Shown: positions 41,090 through 54,900 of the stretch, piece by piece
Layout of the letters: each line of letters starts with the position of its first letter
Position numbering within the stretch: the stretch's first letter is position 1
From: Ananas comosus
Taxonomy: Eukaryota; Streptophyta; Magnoliopsida; Poales; Bromeliaceae
NCBI RefSeq assembly: GCF_001540865.1
Contig: NW_017893403.1
Coordinates: 22,267 to 86,266 of the forward strand
Reading direction: 5' to 3'
Length of the DNA: 64,000 bases
Program-made: the position numbers and the translations under genes
The notes under the pieces: model-generated
Databases searched by the model: none
What the model saw: only the letters and a program-made list of their open reading frames with translations
What the model was told of the DNA's origin: nothing

Positions 41090-44000
41090 ATAAATAAAGT
41101 TAGTACATTCTACATCTTATTTAGTTAGTCCCTGGGTTCAATTCTATATATGCATTTCGTGCAACAGCTTTATTTTAACCTTTTTTTTTTTTTTACCATT
41201 TCCGCTTTGGATATGTCTCTTCTTGTGGTTAGGGATCGAGTTTCTTCGCTTGTATTCTCTCTGATCTATTTTTCATACACCATTTTCCTTAATTTGTAGG
41301 AATATTTTACACATTGCTATGCGCTGTTTCTCTTTTCCTGCAAAATATGGCGCTGTTTGTGGTTTAATTTTAGGACAAGTCCAATTTAAAGAGAGAGACT
41401 TAACATACACCATTCCCTTGGATCCTCGTGACACATATAACCCTAAGCTCGATTTAATCACTCTTTACCAATTTTCCTTCTTCTTGAACTATAAATGAAA
41501 GTGGTAAATTTCTACTTCTGTGAGGTGGGGAAATTGATGCATCTCTCTCTACATTACCAGCTCAAGAAAACATTGCTTTTTTGTTGATTATTTCTATTTT
41601 GAATCAAACAATACATTTCTAATTAGTACAACTTAGATTTTGCAAATATATCGTAAGAAAATTAAAAAATTAAGGTTTCCTTCGGGTGCTCACATTTTTT
41701 GTGGAAACTTCATTTATGAGCCATAGATATTATACATAAAAACAAATAATATAATCCGTCCCTTTGTTTTATCTCATTTTTTCTGATAGGCTAGTTGAGT
41801 TGAGAATGCATGTGATATACCTCTGGAACTGTTATCTGTGTTCTTGATTATTGATTCTTGATTCTTGATTCTTAAGAGAGAGAGAGAGAGAGAGAGAGAC
41901 TTAACAGAAAGCTGTGGACAGAAGGGATTTTCTAATTTTACTTGTTAAGGTAGCTTCCACACTGCACTGCAAGCATTCTGCTGTTGATGCTTGTTTTCAT
42001 AATCATAGTCATAATAATACCATCTTCTTTGATCTCCTGAGCATGATTGTGGGCTTAGAATTCCAAAATATTCAAATAGATGAGTTAGTACTGCTTTCCT
42101 AGTAAAAATTTGAACTTTGTTTCTAGTAGTTAGAGCTCATGAAGGGATAGCACTAGTTCTTGCCTTTTGGGCTTTGGAGCTATCCAACCACTTAAAACTT
42201 ATTACATTGAAGCCACTTATCAATGTGCAAACTAAAACATGAGAATGTGTTATATATCTTGTTTATATATATAGTTGATCTAATTAAACTGCTTCTACAA
42301 GTGTAGAAGTCTTATTTCAGTAGAGTGACAATAGATCGAGGGCCGTTTTTTAATGAAGTTATCTACAAAAGAACGAAATGTTCCCCACTTGAAATGTTCT
42401 TGTTTTTAATTTGTGATTACTAGCCTGTAGGAAATAATTATGCCATCTGAAGTGTTAAAATGTTTAATTTCATGCATGCTTTTGATATTTTCATATTTCT
42501 GCATCGAATACAAATATGGCTTGCATGCCAAATTTTAAATTAAACAAGCATTTTAAAAGTACATTTGCATAATTGGAAATAAAGTTATTGAAGTCTTAAG
42601 AAGATTATTGCATTGTTGGACATCCAGTATATTTGATATTTCCAATTATTATCATATGTCCTCCATTGTAATAATTCCTTTATATATCTTAATTTTTTTG
42701 TTACTTATTTGTAGTGTACAATTAACTCTCATCATTTAATTAAAATGTTATCATTCATGGATAGCTTCATATATATTGAGTTCCTCATCCACCTGTAGGA
42801 AGGTTGATTTGATTTTTTTGGTTTCAATTTAAATGTTTTTGACGACTTAAAATTTCAAAATGATTAAACCAAACTACAATTTGCCTAGTTATTGAACTAG
42901 AACTTTAAACTAATTTTGATTTTAACTGTGCGCTTCCTAATTCATTTTCTTATTGAATCACAAAGCAGGTAAACAGATTTTAGTTAGAAGGCTTTTGAGT
43001 TGCACTAAGACAAGATAAATCTTGGAGAAACGATTCTTATGCAACACATTGTTATCTCCATGCAAACAAATATTATGAGGTGTGAACTTCTTATTTGACA
43101 TTCATTAGGGTTGTGAAACTGCAAATGTGGTTTGTGCTTCTGATGTATCATTAATTTTCTGCATAGCTGTATCTCTTTGCTTTTAATTGATCAAATGATG
43201 AAGGATAATGTTGCATGTATTCAACTAATACTTGCTAAACATTTTCACTGAAGTGCGATACTTTAACGCAGGTGAAATAGTTCTTTGAATCCGATCTAGC
43301 TCCAAAATAATGGCCAAACCAGCAATATATATATGTGTGCTAAATTGTTGCATAGATTTAGCTCAATCTCTTGAAAACCAGTGGAAATGACCAATTTAAT
43401 CATCTTTGATTCCTCATTGGAACAATGTTCAAGCTTAAAACTAGTTGTACTAACTCACAACTCACCTAAAATTTAATAGCAAAGCATTGTCTCAACCTGG
43501 CTGAGTAATTTTCTTGATTGTTCACAAGTTATACTAGTTCAATATAATTAGTTTGTATATATGCGTCACGTGATAATCTTTGTATTTTTATTATCATTTA
43601 TAGTGAACTTAATTATCTAAATCTTCATTCTCTGCTCACTTTGAAATAAATTCAAATTTTCATTTATGTTAGCTCATTTTTTTCATACCAAGCTTGGATC
43701 TAGTGCATGCAGAGGAAAATGAAGAACAAGGTCAGAGGACACAACTTATAATAAGCTAATTGCAGCATATATAGCTTGATATTCTCTTGTTTATTTTAAA
43801 TAATTGAGTAGTTTGATCATAATGAGCACTCTTTAAGTTTTTCCCATAAATAGTTATGAAATGATCGCTATAACTGTTCGTTTACTTCTTGTTTTTTGCC
43901 GCGCGAAACAGTCGTTGGAGTGCATCTATATATTCAGCTCCCATTTTCTGTTATTCTAAGCTTTTTACACTCGCAAAGAACCTTATCTCCAATTGTCGCT

Positions 44001-44412
44001 TCGAGAATATTTATTTTGTGTAGGCCAAATCCATTGTTAGTAGGTCCAATATAAATCCAGCATATATAGATGCTTTTCTTTCCCTTTCTCGTCTTTCCCA
44101 CGACAATCGTTTCCGATATAATTTAGTAATGCTTTCTTTAATCTGTGTCGTTTGTTATTGCCGACAAATAGTACTAATATAAACATATTATTGAGTAAAA
44201 TACTTACATAAATATGAAAGTAAACCATCACAAATATAAGTATATAACTCGTGAGCGTAAAAGAAGGATTCCTAGATTTTGTGGACCATCACTGCACGTC
44301 TCAACCACATAAAAGTTGTAATATTAATCTTCAAAGAAACCTATGCCCTAGTTTAAATTCATAAGAATATCATATATATGTAGGTCTCCCTACCATGTAA
44401 CTACCTTGCATT

Positions 44413-44445
<33 letters not shown>

Positions 44446-45130
44446 ATGAAGCACATGGAAGTTGCAATAATCTCTAAGAATCTCTCTTAGTTAAATGAGA
44501 ATAACATGCCTTATAGGAGGATACCACCTCTCTCTCTCTCTCTCTCATGTCTCATGGAGTGCATGATTTAATAAAAAAAATGGAGCCTAATGAAAGGGCA
44601 TAGGCTTTTTTGTGGAATCCTTAGGTCATATTGGAGTAGTTGCTAGGGAGGTCATGCATGGTCCCAAAGGTATTAAGAGGGGGGAGGAGCCATGCACATG
44701 CTCTCTCTAAATCCATATTTATAATTAAGAAGAGGACACTGACAACAAAGATGATGAATTTCCTATCCCAATATAAATTTTTGGTATATGTGGGAGCTGA
44801 GGTTTTAGGGATTAGAGCATGCATGGTTTGTAGCACCACCCCAAAAGAAAGGTTTTTGAGCAGTGCATTGGTTGATTATTTCTAGGTGCATTGAGCCCCC
44901 AATTAAGTGAGTATTTTCCTGGTGCTTGTTGACAGGGTGCAAGAGAAATCATGTCTCCTTGTGTGTGGTGAGAGAGAGATCTAGAGAGAGAGAGAGAGAG
45001 AGAGGGTGGGGGAGAGGGGAACAGTACTCCTTGGAAACAAAGTCCTTGAACAATAAATTAAGAAACTCTTTCACAACAAACAAAAAGAAAAACAAAATAA
45101 AAAAAAGCTGGAGTTGGAGGAAAAAAGAAA

Positions 45131-45163
<33 letters not shown>

Positions 45164-45956
45164 ACTTGAACAAAATTATAGCCCCTAATAATGTGCACCA
45201 AATCAAACATTCTCATTCTTCTTAAAGATTGTATGAAAAGCTTCTAAATTGGAAATGTTTTTTCCTCTAAAGTTGGAGAGTTTATTCATCTCTCCGGTTT
45301 CTGAGACCCTTGAATTTGGGGCCCGTACACTATGACTACAATAGTGCAACGCAATGACTACAATAGTGCGACGAAAATAACGGTCGTAATAATATATAGA
45401 ACTCTAGCTAGATGTCTTATAGCATAGTAAATATATATATAATTAATTAGAGATAATAAGATGACCTATAATTGCTTAAAAAGTGCAACTTACTAATACT
45501 AGCATGCTAGTTAGTTCTCCATAGATCAATGTAGTTTCCACATTGCCCATATGGGACTATACAATTACTCCGGAGATTCCAAAAGCAAAGCACATTAATT
45601 TACCACATCTTTTTCCTTCGCTATATACAGTGAAACTAGTCTGAGTAGGTGCAGTGCATATCAGTAAATGATCATCACAACTATATATCCTGATCAAGCT
45701 ACAATTAAACAACCATAATAATACCGAAATACAATTATCAGACGAAGTCAAAGCACAGTTTTGTTCCACACAGAAGTTACCGACAGTCGTCGATCAGCTA
45801 GCTACCAGCTATAGATAAAGCAAAGCCGTAACGAGTTTTCAGCTAAGCTATTGCTAATTAAGTACTCCAGTTTACAGGATGTTGGAAGCTAAAGTACAAA
45901 ATAAGGTGGACCGTTTTTGCGAAAACCGTAAAGCAAAATAAGCGAAGCGATAATAG
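41090..45956. other. Intergenic region between convergent SRS and AP3
   Basis: About 4.9 kb separates the 3' ends of the two genes. Microsatellites are (GA)n at 41877-41900, (CT)n at 44421-44446 and 44529-44546, (GA)n at 44981-45004 and (TA)n at 45134-45161. I see no exon, tRNA or transposase. Small ORFs (for example 44621-44885) lack domains. Confidence 0.5.
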
Positions 45957-48900
45957 TTAAGCGAGGCGGAGATCGTGGGAGCCATATCTCATTCCATGAA
46001 GGTTCGGTTGGCTCGGCTGGACGCGGAACGCGTACATGTGAGGGCCGCCATTGGCAAGAGCAAGTCCAGCCTCATAGTTGGTTGGGTCATTGTCCACAAA
46101 GCCATAGACTGGGTGCTCTTCTTTCATTTGCTGCAGTTTCACACATTGAACTAGCTAGTTAGTGATCTTCCCTTTTTTTTTTTTCGGATTATGCATAATT
46201 AATAGAACATGTAGGGAAAATAAAAGAAAACGATTTTTCGCTTATTTCGACTTACTAGCTCGTGCAGTAGGTTCCTATGGGCTTCATGAGAGTTCTTTAA
46301 CTGCACCACCAAAAGAGGAGACATAATACAAGTTAAATAAGATGTTTGAGTTTCTTTTATATATATATAAATATATTTCTTGTACTATATTTTGCAGCAT
46401 TTTGTGAAAACTATCCAAGCCTTTCCTCCAATAATATCGACTCAAAAGGATGATGTAAACAATAACCAAAACATTTGGCAACAATTAAGAACCAGTGTTA
46501 GTGAAAACGATATTAAATTCTTTCCTGCAACAATATTGGCTTGAAAGGATGTAATAACAACCTAAACATTTTGGCAACAATTATTACGTATTTGGTTAAA
46601 CAATGTGAAAGAAGTAGGAGCTAAGAGCTTCATGGGATTCGAACTTAGGTCCTTATGCTCTGATATTATGTTAAATTATATGAAACAATTATTGCTCTCT
46701 ACAACTTTAATCTACCATAAAAACGATGTTTAAATATTTATATTCAATTTATATTAAACATATATTCAACGCAATCAACTACAATAGCGATACAAGTGCG
46801 TCAGCTATAGTCTTTTCTCGATCATAGTGATTTACCTGCAACATCATTCACTCCCAGAGGATGAAACTTTAATTAGGTAGCAAACCAACAAGTATTTCAA
46901 ATTATAGTATTTCCAATCATAAAGCACGAGAAAGTGTACGTAGGATGAGGACGGGTTTTTTTTTGTTGATGCAATACACTAGAGAATCAAAATGCAACAT
47001 TAGACAAATCAGGCAGGAATTCTCTTTTTTTATAGAAAAATTCTTTTAACATCAACAAAAAACTGCAATCGTAAAAACTAAACATGAAAATGGAAAGAAT
47101 AATACAACTACGATCGACTAATAAACTAGCTAGAACCTGACTAAGTCAAATAATTAATACTCCACTAAGACTGATTTGTTAACTGATCAACTTGGACCCA
47201 ACCCATCCTCAACTCAGTTGTCATGAATTGGTAATAACAAATTGTTTTCGAATATAGGAATCCATGTCTCACTGCCTTGAAATTAAACCCCAAGCCATGT
47301 GGTCCATCAAATCTTTAGTGTTTCAACTGAATTTTAGCTACGATGATCGGTTTTTGATCCGCATTCTTACTTAACAAATGAAGTTGTGAAATTAGAGTTT
47401 CACTATGCATCTCAAGATTTATCGTGAGAGTTGAAGCTTGAAATTAAATGTGGGAGCAATTCACATGTCTCTTAGTTCTAATTAAAGTATGAATTCGAAT
47501 TTCGAGGCCAACATTCAATTATTTTATGGGTGGGAGTAATGTGGTACTCCTCACCCTTGAAAAACATATTAAATGTTAATTAACACCATAAACCCTACTT
47601 TGACAAGAGTTTCTTTTTCGAGTTCTAGATGACTTGACATTGAATTGAATTTGTTTGAATTGGAATCCTAACATGACATGCATCAGAAAGCCTAGGAGTT
47701 GAGACCAATCTTGGTCTAAGTACCAATTTTGGTATTGCTTTCTGACCTACAGTAGTCAAATTGCTAAACCCCAACACAAAACAAATGTTTTGGACATATA
47801 TTGATCTTACTACCAATAGAATAGGTTTGGCTATCCGTATTATTGGTCTCTATCTTATGCGCTATATTGTTTTCACTATTGATACTAGTCTCTTTTCCGA
47901 GAGTTGGATTATATGCCCATCTACTTAGATTGTAAACATTAACCAACAACCCAAAAGCATACGCTGATAAAAAGAGTGCACCCATCGCACTCAAGGACGC
48001 AACCATAATTATGTTTACGGGTTGCAACCTGATTCAATCCATCTGGACATCAGGTCTATTGTTAAACTTTTTGCTGTTAAGTCTATTATGAACCGCATCC
48101 CTACTCAATTTATTGGGCTCATCCAACTCATACTTATTAGTCTTTAGGGCCTATTGTGAAGGGGTGAAAAGTTGGACCTATTATAGCCAATAATAAATAG
48201 TCAAAACTAACTACCTATGATTAGCTATTCCAATTTCGAACTAAGGATGGACAAAATAGCCTGTTCACCTAAGTATGTATCCACTTATCATGTCTAACAG
48301 TCCCACTCACCCTTTGGAAAAGATCTAAATGCCTCTAGGACTCTTATAAAAGTATGAAGTGAGAAGATGAATTCTCCTCTTTTATTTTAGTCTTCCTAAT
48401 TAACCTCCAAACTCTCTCCCTTACCCGAAACCAACAATTTTGGAGATAGATATTGAAATTTTCGATCAATGCTGAAACTAATTCTAGTTAAGGTTCTAAG
48501 ATGTTAAAACTTTGATGAGAATCTGTTAGAACATGATTTTGATTTGGAATCCTCACTGTTCTTAGTTTTGGGGAATCAAGTGGATGCTGTTAGTACATCA
48601 GATTGTATCCTATATGTTAGGATTTGGTTAGATTTGTAATTGAATCCTAGTTAGATAAGAATTAATATTTAAATCTATTGGAGATAAATTAAGATTTAAA
48701 TATTAATTAGAAGATAAATCTAACTAGATTAGGATTAATATTTAAATCTACTAGAGATTAATTAAGATAGATTTAGATATTAATTGAAGTAGAAATCCTA
48801 AATATACTAGAATTGGGTACATTCTAGTTGGAGCATTATAAATAATGCATTGGGTAAATTAATTTGGAGGAGCTGTGAGGGTGTACGGCAGGAGCTTGTG

Positions 48901-51900
48901 TGGTGCCGTACCCGAGAGAGGGAAAAAGAGAGAGAGAGAGTTATCCAATGTGTTGAGTGCACCTAGTGCACGGGTGCGCGCGGATGATTGTCTTCTTTAT
49001 GAGATTATAGAAGACGAGAGAAGGGTCGGAGAGATTCAGAAAGAGAGCTCGGATTGTAGCTAATCTGTGCAGAAGAGGAGTCAGGTGTAATCTTCTCTTA
49101 TTTAATGAATCTTATTTTACCCGCATATTTTCTGTTTTGGTATTTCTCTCTTTTATGATTGTATCAGCTTTTGCTGAGAAGACGGATTTATGGTAAAAAT
49201 CTGATTTGACGTTTCCGTTGCGGAATCCCAACCATCGGTACCGGATTCACAGCAGTCGGTATCGGAGCGGGTTGCGGATTCACAAGATCCGGTACCGGGG
49301 CGAGTACCGGATTCCCAACACTGTATTCCTCTCTATATGAGTGAGACTAAGTTGGAGCAAGTCATTATTAATGCTTTGCAGGTACCAACTGGATAGAGCA
49401 AATGATATTATAAAGAAGCCTGGAAAATTTACTAGAAACATGACAATGATAGGGACTTATTTTCTTGTTAGTGAAGAATATTTTGCAATGAATTTTTTTT
49501 CCCCTTTATATGAACATCACCCTAGAGTGAGTTTAATTAACAAAGTGAGCCATGGGTTTTCCTTCATCCTCCCTTTTTCTTATCTTCTTCTATTTTATAC
49601 TACTTTTCTATAAATTTCATGTTTTTCCAATTTATTTGATCTTTAAAAAAAGAAAAAGAGAAAAATATATAATAATACTTATGGGTGTTAGTTATGTGCC
49701 CTTTAAACCAATCAGGTGACCCAACTTATAGGTTTAATATCATTATATATTTTATTAATTTTTAATAAATAAGCAATTTTGATTCATATTATTATCAAAT
49801 GTAAACATGAATCGTTCTTAGAATTAATGTAGAGAAATCATATTCCTAAACTATTAGAAATTTGAAATATGTGCACTTCTATAATTAATTATTAAATACT
49901 TGTGATCATAGGATTATCACGATAGTGGTGATAAATCTGATTAGATATGTACTACACTTCCTTATAGAGTGATAAGTTGTGATGCCTGAATTCCCAAGGG
50001 GTCACCCATTCTAGAACTATTCTAGTTCTAGCACGTTTACCCCCTTAACCTTTTGGGCCTAACCATCTCCTAAAATGATATAACTTGATTAAGAGGTTTA
50101 ACTCTATTATATCTTATATATAAGACTATTTCAAATTCTGAGGTGTCATATTCTTCTCCCTTTAAGCCCTGACGTCCTCATCAAGTTTAACACTCTTAAC
50201 CTTCTGGGCCTAGCTACTATGTAAAATGGTATAGTCATGTTAAAAGGTTTAGCCCTATTATATCTCATGTATAAAATTATTCCAAATCCTGGGATGTCAG
50301 ATAAGTCTTAAGTCATTAGTGTGATGATACTAGAGCAAGTATACAGGTAGTTGTAATTAGAGAATAATTTCACTGAGTATGACAGTTATATAGATATTTA
50401 TTCACTTGTCAATGGTTTATTCGATATTGTAGTGGTGCAAATAATCCCGTAACCTGAGGCATCACGATTATCTTGTGTATAGGTTATTATAATTTGACTC
50501 TGTAAATACTTTATACTCTAATTATCGGTTAATGTCAATAAATTTTTGATACATTAGGTTATACGTGTAGGTAAGAATGTTTCAAAATGAAATCTTTCAC
50601 TTTTGATAGAGAGATAATTATCTTGTACTATTGTATAATGAGATGTAAATGCTCTTAGCCAAGACAGTGTAGTTTTATGAAAAAGAGTTTACATATATCA
50701 CCACAAAATTCATTGTTAATCAAATTGGATATGTGATTGAGTGATGGGGTTCAAAGAGTCATGCATGACCTCAGCTCAATTAGGACAAAGTGATGGAAGG
50801 ATTCAATCACATGATAACTGTGCCTAGATTTTCAACCCATTATTCATTATACTTTGATTGTCATGACATAATGTTAGGTGCCACTCATGAATTATGGAAC
50901 CCATGGGATTACATATATAGTGGAGAGAACTAAAAATGTTTGTCCATCGAAAGAGTTCTTATTGACGCTAAAGAAGTTCAACATCGAGTAGGGTTTGCTG
51001 TGCTCTTCGGAGCACAGCAACCCTTGTGCTCCTAACTTCATAACCACCCATCAAGTTTGATGGGTGGTTAGGGTGAGAGACAAAAGAGAAAATTGAGAGA
51101 AATCAGGTGTCTTAATTTTTCGTCTCTTTGAATTTCTCTCCAACTTTTCTCCTCTCTCTCATCCTAACCACCCATCAAAATTGATAGATGATTAAAAAGT
51201 TAGGAGTATAAGGACTGCTATACTCCTAATAGCACAGTAGCCCAACTCGTTCAACATCACATCTCACTATTAGGTGGCATTGAACAAATATGGTTATACA
51301 TAATAAAGGCTACATAACCGACTGCTTGAAGAAGTTGCTTAAATAAAGAATTTTTTAGGAACCATTTTGCTAAAAAACAAAAATAAGAATTTATTTGCTA
51401 AATTTATTAGCAAAAACACTGGTGCAAAATCTCGAAAGATGAAAGTTGTATGGAAAGACCTAATGCTAATTTAATTTAGTACAAGGACTTATGTAGAAAA
51501 GTTGTAGCAGTTTAATTATGACACTTCTAGGATTTGGAATAGTTATATATATGAGATATAATAGGACTAAACCATTTAATCCATCTGTAGCATTTTTTAC
51601 GATGGTTAGTCCCAAGAGGTTAAAAGGATTAAATATACTAAATCTAGAGACGTAGTTCCAAGATGGGTGATCCCTGATAAACGGGACGTCATAATTAGTA
51701 TCATAGTCAATCAACAGCCGAAAGTGTGAGATAAGACTCGGCTGAGTTAGGGTCATACAGCGAGTAGAGCATGACTTCCCAATTGACGACCGTTGTGGGT
51801 AGAGCGCAGCTCCCTACAAGATCAGCTAAAGCTAATGAGAGAAGCTGCACATTATCTGATGCTTATAAGTGTAAGCCTGATGAGAAAGTCATGGCTTAAA

Positions 51901-54900
51901 AGGGGAAGGAATGCAGCACCCCTAGGATCTAGAATAATCTTATATATAAGATATGATAGAGCTAAATCTTTTAACCAATCTATAGTATTTTGGGCGGTGG
52001 TTAGGCCGAAGAGATTAAAAGAGTTAGGCATGTTAGGGCTAAAGTGCTCTTAGGATGGGTGACCCCTTGGAAAGCGAGGCGTTATAATTGGTATTAAAGC
52101 CTATCACCAGTAGGAAGTGTGAAAGAGTTTCGGCAGAGCAAAGGTCACATAGTGGGATGAGTGTGACTCCCCAACTGATGACCGCCATGGGTGGAGCATG
52201 GCTCTCCACAAAGTTGACTAAGACTAGTGAGACGTGTCTTACCATGCCTATTGCTTGTGAGTTTTTTGAATCGGCTATAATATTTTGGTCAGTAGCTAGG
52301 CCTAAGAGATCAAAAATGTTAAGTGTGCTAGAACTAGAATAGTTTGAGGATGGGTGACCCTCTGGAAGTGGGGCGTCACATTAATAAATAACAGATGAGA
52401 GAGAAAAAGTAATATTATAAGCTACCCTTTTTTTTCCTTTTTAATTAATCATGTGATTAATCATTTGGTTAATTAAAAGAGAGAAGTGACAGAGAGGGAG
52501 AGAGAAAATCGTGTGTTTTATTGTCTTATTAATTGTACTAGTTAAGAGACCCCGCACGATACGATGGGAAGACAATGCAATAATAAATTATTGTAACTAT
52601 TAACATTTTTTTTTTCTATTATACATTAATATTTTTAAATATTATTTATCTCAGTATTGAATAATTAAAAATTAAAGAATAAATTAAATAATAAAATTAA
52701 AGTATATTTCTTTCTAAAAATATTTAAACCTAATAAGTAAAATGAATAAATCAGTTTAAAATAAAACAAAAGCTCATTATAGTATTAAGAGAGATGAATA
52801 ATATTTTTCTATCATCAAGGTAGAATTTACAAATAAAAAATATTAAAAAATTAATTGGAGTGAAAGTACTATTTTTGGTATTCTTGACGGCAACGTCTTT
52901 ATTGTGTCCTCGTTAACTTTTATTGTCACACATACAGCTATATAATAAAGTATTTGATTCCTAAATATTACATTAGTAAAGAAATCAGTAGGTAATTATC
53001 AGAAGCACAAAAAATAAGACTAATCAAAGGACGTTCAAAATCAAAATAGATATTTTTTACACTGTAAAAAGATTCAACTACCAAATAAATATTCTAATAT
53101 TATTATTATATTATTATATAAATTAATTTTTAAAAAAATTGTGTGGGCCCCACAATCCTCCAAAATAAGAAGAGGTCTTTTTTAGAGTTGCCAATTCATA
53201 TATGTTTTGGGGACTAAAGTGAAAAGAATGAAAAATTTAGGAATCAAAATTGGCATGTAAAAGAAAGTTAAATAGACTATGGCATGATAATTTCGTTAAT
53301 TCTAAAATATTTTTTAACGGTTGCTATTTTATCGCGATGAAATTAAGAGATTTGAAAACTTAATTGCAAAAAAAAAAAAAGAAAAAAAAAGGAACCAAAA
53401 TAAAAAATGGTGAAAATTTTGGGGAGCACTATACAATTAATCCTAAAAAATTTATGGGCCCCACAACCCTCCGAAATAAGGGGAAGCCTTTTTTGGGTTC
53501 CTAATTAATGTATTTATAATAAAGTAAATTTTAATTTTATTATTAATTTTGAATTTAAATTTAAAATTTAAATTTTTATTTTTGAGGACTAAAGTGAAAA
53601 TTATATAAAGTTTAGGAACCAAAATTGACATGCAAAAAAATAAAAGCTAACTAGCATGGCAATTTTGTTTAATGTAACACCTCTTTTAACAGCCAAAACG
53701 TAATCACAAAGAAATTAAGAGGTTGAAAATTTGATTGCAAAAAAAAAAAAAAATTAAAGATAAAAATAAAAAAAATAGTACAAAGATTGAAAATCAATGA
53801 TGTAAATAATTCTTAATAAAAATATATGCGGTCCCACAACCCTTCATCAAATAAGAAGTGGCTCGGAAGAAAAGGAAAGCGACAAAAAAAGAAGAAGAAG
53901 AAAGGAGTGGGTGCCGCTGGGCCCGCCAGATGGTTAATTAAGAGAAAAGAAAAACATCTTTTTCTTCCTCTCCTTTCATCACCAACCAATAAATGAGAAA
54001 AATTCACTCCTCTCATTTATTGCTCTCAGGCCTTTAAAAAAGAGGGAGTAATCTCATCCCTCAATGATAGGAGAAGAGAGAAGGAAAAAAAAAGAGAGCC
54101 ATTTTAATTAATCATATCAAGTTCTCTTTTAATAATAAGAGAAAAAAAGTTCTTCCTATAATAATAGATCTTTGCACTACATGCAACTAATCTTTTTTGA
54201 GATTTTTATCACTATCTTAAGGGCTAATTAATTCTTTTTGAAATTTGTACAAGAGATCATGAAAGGATTTTTGAGATTTTATTGTAATCGTGTTAAGTAC
54301 TGTTACCGGAATATATAGCTTTTTGTGGATACATGTAGCGGCCCAGTGTTATAAAAGTAAAAAAACTAGAAGGTTAGATTCAATATTAATTATGGCATAA
54401 TTCAAATAATTAGCTAAGGTTGACATTCAAATCCTTCTGCTAATTAGATTAGAATAATAATTTTTATGTGTCACAAGGGATAATTTTAGTTTTTAAGAAA
54501 ATTTTCCACTGCATTAATGTGCATATTTAATTCTTACAATGGTAACTTTTGTTCAGAAATTATAGTAAGCCTCAGCAGCAGTGAAATAAGGACTAGTTTT
54601 CTAAATGTTGCAAATTTTAAAATTTTAGAAAAACCTTTAGAAAACATAGAAATTTTCAAAAAAAGTCCCTAAATATCCCCAAGAAATCCTCTTCACCTTT
54701 CAAAAATTTTCAATATAAATTTTATCTCTTTCTCAAATTTTCTAATTCATACAAAGGTAAAACGGCCTATTATATTTTAATTTCACAAATTTCCAAAATC
54801 TAATATTGTTTTTCCGTTCTCTTATTAATTTTTTCATCCTAAAGCGAACCAAAAACATAGGACTCCCTTTCTTGTCCTACACTGAATTGTATCACAGCCT

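Noticed and set aside
46620..46690. tRNA-like motif (GGGATTCGAACTTAGG on plus) near an ATATCAGAGCAT-like phrase on minus
   Set aside because: No cloverleaf with acceptor and anticodon stems can be formed by eye; it looks like a repeat-derived B-box or PBS-like fragment.
47764..48027. 87-codon minus ORF with a hydrophobic N-terminal segment inside AP3 intron 5
   Set aside because: Short, no recognisable family, no supporting neighbouring exons; most likely chance in repeat-derived DNA.
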